From assembly GCF_001551835.1 (NCBI RefSeq), contig NZ_LODL01000021.1:321002-385001 (forward strand): DNA of 64,000 nucleotides, read 5' to 3'. Position numbers and translations under genes: made by a program. This DNA comes from Dechloromonas denitrificans. Lineage in GTDB: Bacteria > Pseudomonadota > Gammaproteobacteria > Burkholderiales > Rhodocyclaceae. The notes under the pieces were generated by a model that was not told the origin of the DNA, made no database searches, and was given only the letters and a program-made list of their open reading frames with translations. Positions 59,186 through 64,000 of this stretch are shown one piece after another; the stretch's first letter is position 1, and each line of letters begins with the position of its first letter.

Positions 59186-60895
59186 TTATTCCTCGTACTG
59201 GTTGCTGATGCGCATGGCTTCGGAAACCGTCGTCTTGCCGGCCAGGACCAGGCGCACGGCGTCGCGACGCAGCGTCTCTCCGGCCATCTGCTGGCGGGCG
59301 ACGCGCATGAATTCGCCGGGATCGTCGTGATTGATGGCCTCGACCACGGCATCGTTCATTTCGAGGAACTCGTAAACCCCGGTCCGCCCCTGGTAACCAT
59401 TGTTGGCACAGTGTGCACAGCCACGACCGTGCTGGTAGGCATGCTGATCGACCTCGCCCCCCAGTTCGTAACGCAGCCATTCGTGTTCGGCTGGGGTCAG
59501 CGTGTAGGGTTCGCGGCAGTTGCCGCAGATGAGGCGAACCAGACGCTGGGCGATGACCATATGGACAGACAAGGCCACCATGTAGCGCGGCACGCCCATG
59601 TCGAGCAGGCGGATTGGCGTCGAGATGGCGTCGTTGGTGTGCAGCGTGGACAGCACGAGGTGGCCGGTCATGGCCGCCCGCATGCCGATTTCGGCTGTTT
59701 CCTGGTCGCGCATTTCGCCGATCAGCACGATGTCCGGATCCTGGCGCAGCACGGTACGCAGCACGCGCGAGAACGAAAGGTCGATCTTTTCGTGAACCTG
59801 CACCTGGTTGAGGCCAGGCAGGCGGTATTCGACCGGGTCCTCAACGGTGATGACCTTCTTCTCCGGACTGTTCAGTTCGTTCAGCGCGGCGTACAGCGTG
59901 GTCGTCTTGCCGGAACCGGTCGGGCCGGTGACCAGCACCAGGCCGCTTGGCCGCTTCAGCGCATGACGGAAACGCTCCAGCATGCGCGGCGGCAAGCTCA
60001 TCCCGTCCAGGCCAAGCAGCCCGGTGTTCTGGGCGAGCAGCCGCATGACGACGGACTCGCCGTACTGGGTGGGCAGCGTCGAGATCCGGACATCCACCGG
60101 ATTGGCGCGTACCTTGATGTTGAAGCGGCCGTCCTGCGGCAGGCGCTTTTCCGAGATATCGAGGCCGGACATCAGTTTCAGGCGTAGCGCAACAGCCGAT
60201 GCAATCTTGGCATCGGCTTCGGTCTGGATATGCAGCACGCCGTCGATCCGGAAGCGAATGCGCAGCCCTTTTTCCTGAGGCTCAAAGTGGATGTCCGAGG
60301 CGCGCAGGCGCATGGCCTCATCGAATACGGTCTGCAACAGTTTGACGACCGGCGCATCTTCGGCACCCGGCGACAGGCCGAGCAGGTCACCGAACTCGAT
60401 CGGCATGTCGCCGAGCTCGGCGGTCAGCTCCTTGGCCAGACCGGTAATTTGCTCGCCGCGATGATAGACGCGGTCGATCATCGCCAATAGCTGGCTTTCG
60501 GTCAGCACGGCGAGATCGATCTCGCGTTTGACCAGACGACTGATCTCGTCATAGGCCTGCAGGTCGGTCGGATCGGACATGCCGATCTGTAGCTGGCCAT
60601 CGGGCAACTGGTCGAGGACCATGGCCCGGAAACGCCGAGCCGGGGCCTCCGGCAACAGCTTGATCAGATCAGGCTTGGGGGTGAAGCTCTTGAGGTCGAT
60701 GAAGGGGATGCGCAACTGGCGGGCCAGGGCCTGCGAAATCCCCTCTTCGGTGACGTAGCCGCTTTCGACAAATACCCGCCCCAGCTTGCGGCCAGTGCGT
60801 TTTTGTTCATCCAGGGAAAGCTTGAGTTGCTCTTCAGTCAGCAAACCTTGCTGAATCAGCAAGTCACCCAGACGAACTTTTTGCGGGGGGGGCAT
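59186..60895 (-). CDS. mshE: MSHA pilus assembly ATPase MshE
   Basis: Hexameric extension ATPase of the GspE/PilB family, 569 aa. The N-terminal MshEN domain shows two copies of the RLGxxL...GL...L...Q c-di-GMP-binding pattern (RLGDLLIQQGLLTEEQLKLS and KLGRVFVESGYVTEEGISQA). The C-terminal ATPase has Walker A GPTGSGKTTT, Asp box and Walker B VLIGEMRDQETAE, His box LSTLHTNDA, and the zinc-type CGNC/CAHC cysteines. The ATG at 60895 follows GGAGG at 5 nt. It opens the mshE-G-F-B-A unit. Confidence 0.95.
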   Translation of the reverse strand: MPPPQKVRLGDLLIQQGLLTEEQLKLSLDEQKRTGRKLGRVFVESGYVTEEGISQALARQLRIPFIDLKSFTPKPDLIKLLPEAPARRFRAMVLDQLPDGQLQIGMSDPTDLQAYDEISRLVKREIDLAVLTESQLLAMIDRVYHRGEQITGLAKELTAELGDMPIEFGDLLGLSPGAEDAPVVKLLQTVFDEAMRLRASDIHFEPQEKGLRIRFRIDGVLHIQTEADAKIASAVALRLKLMSGLDISEKRLPQDGRFNIKVRANPVDVRISTLPTQYGESVVMRLLAQNTGLLGLDGMSLPPRMLERFRHALKRPSGLVLVTGPTGSGKTTTLYAALNELNSPEKKVITVEDPVEYRLPGLNQVQVHEKIDLSFSRVLRTVLRQDPDIVLIGEMRDQETAEIGMRAAMTGHLVLSTLHTNDAISTPIRLLDMGVPRYMVALSVHMVIAQRLVRLICGNCREPYTLTPAEHEWLRYELGGEVDQHAYQHGRGCAHCANNGYQGRTGVYEFLEMNDAVVEAINHDDPGEFMRVARQQMAGETLRRDAVRLVLAGKTTVSEAMRISNQYEE

Positions 60896-60992
60896 CCCGA
60901 CCTCCAAAATACCTTAGAAAACTGCGTTAACAATATGAACTTACAGCCTTAGTTTCCACAGTAGACGTTTTTTGGGGCCCCGACAAGCAAAA

Positions 60993-61010
60993 ACCCGGCC
61001 GGAGCCGGGT
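60993..61010 (-). terminator. Terminator after the RhlE-like gene
   Basis: ACCCGGC-tccg-GCCGGGT in the sense strand followed by TTTTGC. It separates the helicase gene from mshE. Confidence 0.75.
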
Positions 61011-61023
61011 AAATCAACGCAAA

Positions 61024-62301
61024 TCAGCGGTGCCGGCTGCCGCTGCGATGTTGCTGCGGCCCACCCGGTTTTTGTGGTGCTTTTTGCCCTTGCGGCCGCC
61101 CGGGCTGCGGTTTGCGCGCGCCACGCGGCGGCTGCACCGGACGCGGTGCGGCAGTGGCCGATTGTTCGAAGCCGGGAATCACGACACGTTCCAGCGAGCG
61201 CTTGATCAGCTTTTCGATATCGCGCAGATTGGGGCGTTCATCGTGGCAGACCAGCGAGATCGCCTCGCCTTCCATGCCGGCCCGGCCGGTCCGGCCGATA
61301 CGGTGCACATAATCTTCGGCCACGTTCGGCAACTCGTAATTGATGACGTAAGGCAGCGCGTCGATGTCGATACCGCGGGCCGCGATGTCGGTCGCCACCA
61401 GCGCCACCAGCTTGCCGTCCTTGAAATCGGTCAGGGCGCGGGTGCGGGCGCCCTGCGACTTGTCGCCGTGGATCGCAGCCGACTTGATGCCGGCCTTGTC
61501 CAGCGTCCGGGCCAGCGCATCGGCGCCGTGCTTGGTGCGGGCGAAGACCAGCACCTGATGCCAGCCGCGCGTCTCGAACAGGTGACAGAGCAGTTCCTTC
61601 TTCTTTTCGCGGTCGGTTTCGATGACGCGCTGGGTCACCGTCTCGGCTGCCGTATTGCGTGCCGCAACATCGACCGAAGCCGGGTTATGCAGCAGGCCGC
61701 CGGCCAGTTCGCGGATTTCCGGCGAGAAGGTGGCCGAGAACATCAGGTTCTGCCGCTGCTTCGGCAACAGCGCGATGATCTTGCGGATGTCGCGGATGAA
61801 GCCCATGTCGAGCATGCGGTCGGCTTCGTCGAGGACGAAAATCTCGATGGCGGAGAGGTCGACCGTCCGCTGCTGCACGTGGTCGAGCAGACGGCCCGGC
61901 GTCGCGACCAGGATATCGACACCGCGACGCAGGTTGGCGATCTGCGGATTGATGCCGACGCCGCCGAAGACGGCCAGCGAGTTGATCGGCAGATGCTTGC
62001 CATAGGTACGCACGCTTTCCTCGACCTGAATGGCCAGTTCGCGCGTCGGCGTCAGGACCAGCACGCGCGGCGTCTTGGAAACGCGGGTCAGGCGGTCGTT
62101 CGGGCCGCTGGCCAGGCGATGCAGGATGGGCAGCGTGAAACCGGCGGTCTTGCCGGTGCCGGTCTGCGCCGTGGCCATCAGGTCGCGGCCGGTCATCACG
62201 GCCGGAATGGCCTGTTGCTGGATCGGGGTCGGGGTGTCGTAACCCTGCTCGCTGACGGCGCGCAGGATTTCGGCCTTGAGGCCGAGATCGGTAAATTGCA
62301 T
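61024..62301 (-). CDS. rhlE: DEAD-box RNA helicase, RhlE type
   Basis: ATP-dependent RNA helicase of 425 aa: Q motif ([18 protein letters not shown]), Walker [13 protein letters not shown] in [16 protein letters not shown] in MFSATFSPE, and motif [12 protein letters not shown]. The basic low-complexity tail ([18 protein letters not shown]) is typical of RhlE. It could be another DEAD-box paralogue, so the symbol is the best guess. The ATG at 62301 has AGGAG upstream. Confidence 0.88.
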   Translation of the reverse strand: MQFTDLGLKAEILRAVSEQGYDTPTPIQQQAIPAVMTGRDLMATAQTGTGKTAGFTLPILHRLASGPNDRLTRVSKTPRVLVLTPTRELAIQVEESVRTYGKHLPINSLAVFGGVGINPQIANLRRGVDILVATPGRLLDHVQQRTVDLSAIEIFVLDEADRMLDMGFIRDIRKIIALLPKQRQNLMFSATFSPEIRELAGGLLHNPASVDVAARNTAAETVTQRVIETDREKKKELLCHLFETRGWHQVLVFARTKHGADALARTLDKAGIKSAAIHGDKSQGARTRALTDFKDGKLVALVATDIAARGIDIDALPYVINYELPNVAEDYVHRIGRTGRAGMEGEAISLVCHDERPNLRDIEKLIKRSLERVVIPGFEQSATAAPRPVQPPRGARKPQPGRPQGQKAPQKPGGPQQHRSGSRHR

Positions 62302-62460
62302 GGGAACTCCTGGAACGTAGCGCAAGGCCTTGCGTGCGGACACAAACCAGTCGAGGCAAGGCGAAGAAACGTTTAAGCGGGGACAACCCCGGTCTTGGCC
62401 GGGACTGACTCCGGCAGGGAAGAGCGAGATTTTAACACAGACGACCAGCCCCTCTCGGGC

Positions 62461-63708
62461 TCAATGGACGCCTTCGATGTAGTAGTCGATGCGGCCGCGT
62501 GGCGCCAGGTATTCGACCACCTCGACCGGCAGCTTGGCCGGGCTGATCGCCGCCTCGATGGTGGACTCGGTCTCGCGCAGATCGAGCAGCAAGGCCTCGT
62601 TGCGCGGCACACTGGCATCGTAGAGCATGATCAGCGGGTGCAACAGGTCGCCGCTGTTGGTTTCGACGACCAGGCCGACGCTGCCGTCGCTCAAGGCGAC
62701 AAAACAGCCCGGCGGATAGACGCCGACCGCCTTGACGAACAGTTGCAGCAGCTCCGGATCGTAATTGTCCTTCTCCTGCCTGAACATGAAGGAGACGGCT
62801 TCCGACGGTGTCTTCGCCGTCTTCAGGTCGAACGGATTGCACAGGTTGTCGTAACGGTTGGCAATCGCCGCGATGCGCGCCAGTCGGGGAATCTTGGCGC
62901 CGGCCAGATGATTCGGGAAACCCTTGCCGTCCCAGCGCTCATGGTGACAGGCGATAACGTTCTTGACCGGCACCGGCAGCTCGCCGAGCTTCGCCACATG
63001 CTTGATGCCGTAGCCAACATGCGCCTGGTAAAACTGCTCCTCGGCCGCCGTACGCTGCGAATTGCGCAGCACCCGGGTCGGTACGTCGATCTTGCCGAGA
63101 TCGTGGAACATGCAACCCAGCCCGAGCCAGCGCATCTCTTCCTCACCCAGTTGCGCCGCCTTGCCGAGCAGCAGCGACAGCACGACGACGTTCATCGCAT
63201 GATGGGCCAGCCCCGGCTCCTTGACCTTCATGTTGACCAGATGCACGGCGACACTTTCGGCATTGAGCAGAGAACCGACCAGGCGGCCGACCGCCGATTT
63301 GGCGCGGCCGTAGGATTCAGCGGGGCGCGCTCCCAGGTCGCGCAGGATCTCGCCGATCCCTGTTGCCTCCTGCTCGAACAGCCGCTCGCTGCGCGCCAGG
63401 CCTTCGCGCTGCTGGCGCACCCGCGCGCTGCGCTCGCGCTTGGCGTCGAGCATCGAGGTCAGCACGGTGGACGAGAAATCGATCTCCTCCTCAGCCTCCC
63501 GGTCGGTCGTTTCCGGCAAGGGCTGAACCGTACTGCGCGCCGGATCCCACTCGACCTCTTTCAAGCCTAGACTGCGCAGAACCTTGATCTGTTCCTCATC
63601 GGCCAGACGAAAGCGGTTGAGCAAAAATGGATGATCGAGCCAGCCCAACTCACTGATCGAGATGAAAATCCCGGGCTGCAGCCGGTCGACCGAAAGCTTG
63701 TGTTTCAT
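62461..63708 (-). CDS. DUF3391/HD-GYP cyclic-di-GMP phosphodiesterase-type protein
   Basis: A 415-aa cytoplasmic protein. An N-terminal DUF3391 segment (LSVDRLQPGIFISISELGWLD split; about residues 1-140) precedes the HD-GYP domain (about 150-350), with metal ligands in CMFHDLGKIDVP and HHERWDGKGFP (GFP in place of GYP), both otherwise intact. HD-GYP enzymes hydrolyse c-di-GMP. Its ATG overlaps the metZ stop (ATGA), so the two genes are translationally linked. Weak hairpins follow the stop. Confidence 0.9.
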   Translation of the reverse strand: MKHKLSVDRLQPGIFISISELGWLDHPFLLNRFRLADEEQIKVLRSLGLKEVEWDPARSTVQPLPETTDREAEEEIDFSSTVLTSMLDAKRERSARVRQQREGLARSERLFEQEATGIGEILRDLGARPAESYGRAKSAVGRLVGSLLNAESVAVHLVNMKVKEPGLAHHAMNVVVLSLLLGKAAQLGEEEMRWLGLGCMFHDLGKIDVPTRVLRNSQRTAAEEQFYQAHVGYGIKHVAKLGELPVPVKNVIACHHERWDGKGFPNHLAGAKIPRLARIAAIANRYDNLCNPFDLKTAKTPSEAVSFMFRQEKDNYDPELLQLFVKAVGVYPPGCFVALSDGSVGLVVETNSGDLLHPLIMLYDASVPRNEALLLDLRETESTIEAAISPAKLPVEVVEYLAPRGRIDYYIEGVH

Positions 63709-64000
63709 CCACCGATCAGCGACAGACCGCGCTCGAGGTCAGCTTGCAGGTCTTCCACCGCTTCGAGGCCGACTGCAATGCGCAGCAGGCCGTCGCTGAT
63801 GCCGGCCGCGGCCCGGGCTTCCGGGGAAATGCGGCCATGCGTGGTGGAGGCAGGATGGGTAATGGTGGTCTTGGTATCGCCGAGATTGGCGGTAATCGAC
63901 AGCAGTTGGCAGTTATCGACAACCTGCCAGGCTTGCTCGCGAGCGCCCTTCACTTCGAAGGAAACGATGGCCCCGCCGGATTTCTGCTGGGTCTTGGCCA
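63705..64000 (-). CDS. metZ: O-succinylhomoserine sulfhydrylase MetZ, 3' end only
   Basis: Partial gene running off the window end; only the last 97 codons or so are present. AKTQQKSGGAIVSFEVKGAR followed by SITANLGDTKTTITHPASTTHG is the C-terminal domain of the Cys/Met-metabolism PLP family, which covers MetZ, MetB and others; the wording fits MetZ best. It would make homocysteine from O-succinylhomoserine and sulfide. The PLP Lys lies outside the window. Confidence 0.82.
   Translation of the reverse strand, partial: AKTQQKSGGAIVSFEVKGAREQAWQVVDNCQLLSITANLGDTKTTITHPASTTHGRISPEARAAAGISDGLLRIAVGLEAVEDLQADLERGLSLIGG

Noticed and set aside
58421..60187. 588-codon plus-strand frame opposite mshG and mshE
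   Set aside because: Antisense shadow of two well-defined genes.

Overview
The window looks like about 64 kb of chromosome from a betaproteobacterium of the Rhodocyclales (Dechloromonas/Azonexus type). This rests on the gene content (fatty-acid cluster yceD-rpmF-plsX-fabHDG-acpP-fabF, monomeric isocitrate dehydrogenase beside aceK, an MSHA pilus locus) and GC-rich codon use. The taxonomic placement is inference. Most of the sequence is densely packed core genome with many 1-4 nt start/stop overlaps. The accessory parts are one insertion sequence and the pilus locus.

Layout. 1-8116: nadB (+) converges on a minus-strand operon yceD-rpmF-plsX-fabH-fabD-fabG-acpP-fabF-ygfX, driven by a near-consensus promoter at 8145-8173. 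8228-9516: maf and an RsmI-like methyltransferase. 9521-12474: rluC-HAD phosphatase-Rieske protein-sppA (minus). 12475-15588: rne with a structured leader. 15669-18222: uvrB and a low-molecular-weight phosphatase (minus). 18298-21219: aromatic/aspartate aminotransferase, converging on an AsmA-like membrane protein. 21257-21410: tRNA-Asn(GTT) with its own promoter and terminator. 21846-24823: moaA and a PAS-GGDEF-EAL protein. 24905-26508: an IS1182-type element with a frameshifted transposase. 26556-30790: divergent icd (monomeric) and aceK. 30856-33222: dut-coaBC, divergent from radC. 33299-33720: rpmB-rpmG. 33787-37095: dsbB, a solute-binding protein and cysS. 37202-43915: a translationally linked run of TPR protein, L,D-transpeptidase, ppiA, ppiB, lpxH, recQ and a YjdF-like protein. 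44008-60895: a complete-looking MSHA type IV pilus locus in three transcription units (mshI-I2-J-K-L-M-N minus; mshQ-C-D-O-P plus; mshE-G-F-B-A minus). 61024-64000: RhlE-type helicase, HD-GYP protein, and the 3' end of metZ.

How the parts connect. The fab cluster makes acyl-ACP and, through PlsX, feeds phospholipid synthesis. The MSHA cluster encodes assembly ATPase MshE, platform MshG, secretin MshL, the alignment proteins, major pilin MshA, minor pilins and the large tip or surface protein MshQ. MshE carries the N-terminal domain known to bind c-di-GMP. The window also encodes two c-di-GMP enzymes, a GGDEF-EAL protein and an HD-GYP protein, so pilus activity is probably set by this messenger. 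No prepilin peptidase is seen here.

The points most worth a second look are the reorganised MSHA locus and its MshQ protein, the folded rne leader, AceK paired with a monomeric rather than dimeric isocitrate dehydrogenase, the insertion sequence whose two ends contain inward-facing terminators, the TPR/L,D-transpeptidase pair sharing a C-terminal domain, and an AsmA-like protein with a cytoplasmic N-terminal extension. I did not find a wholly new multi-gene system that I could defend.
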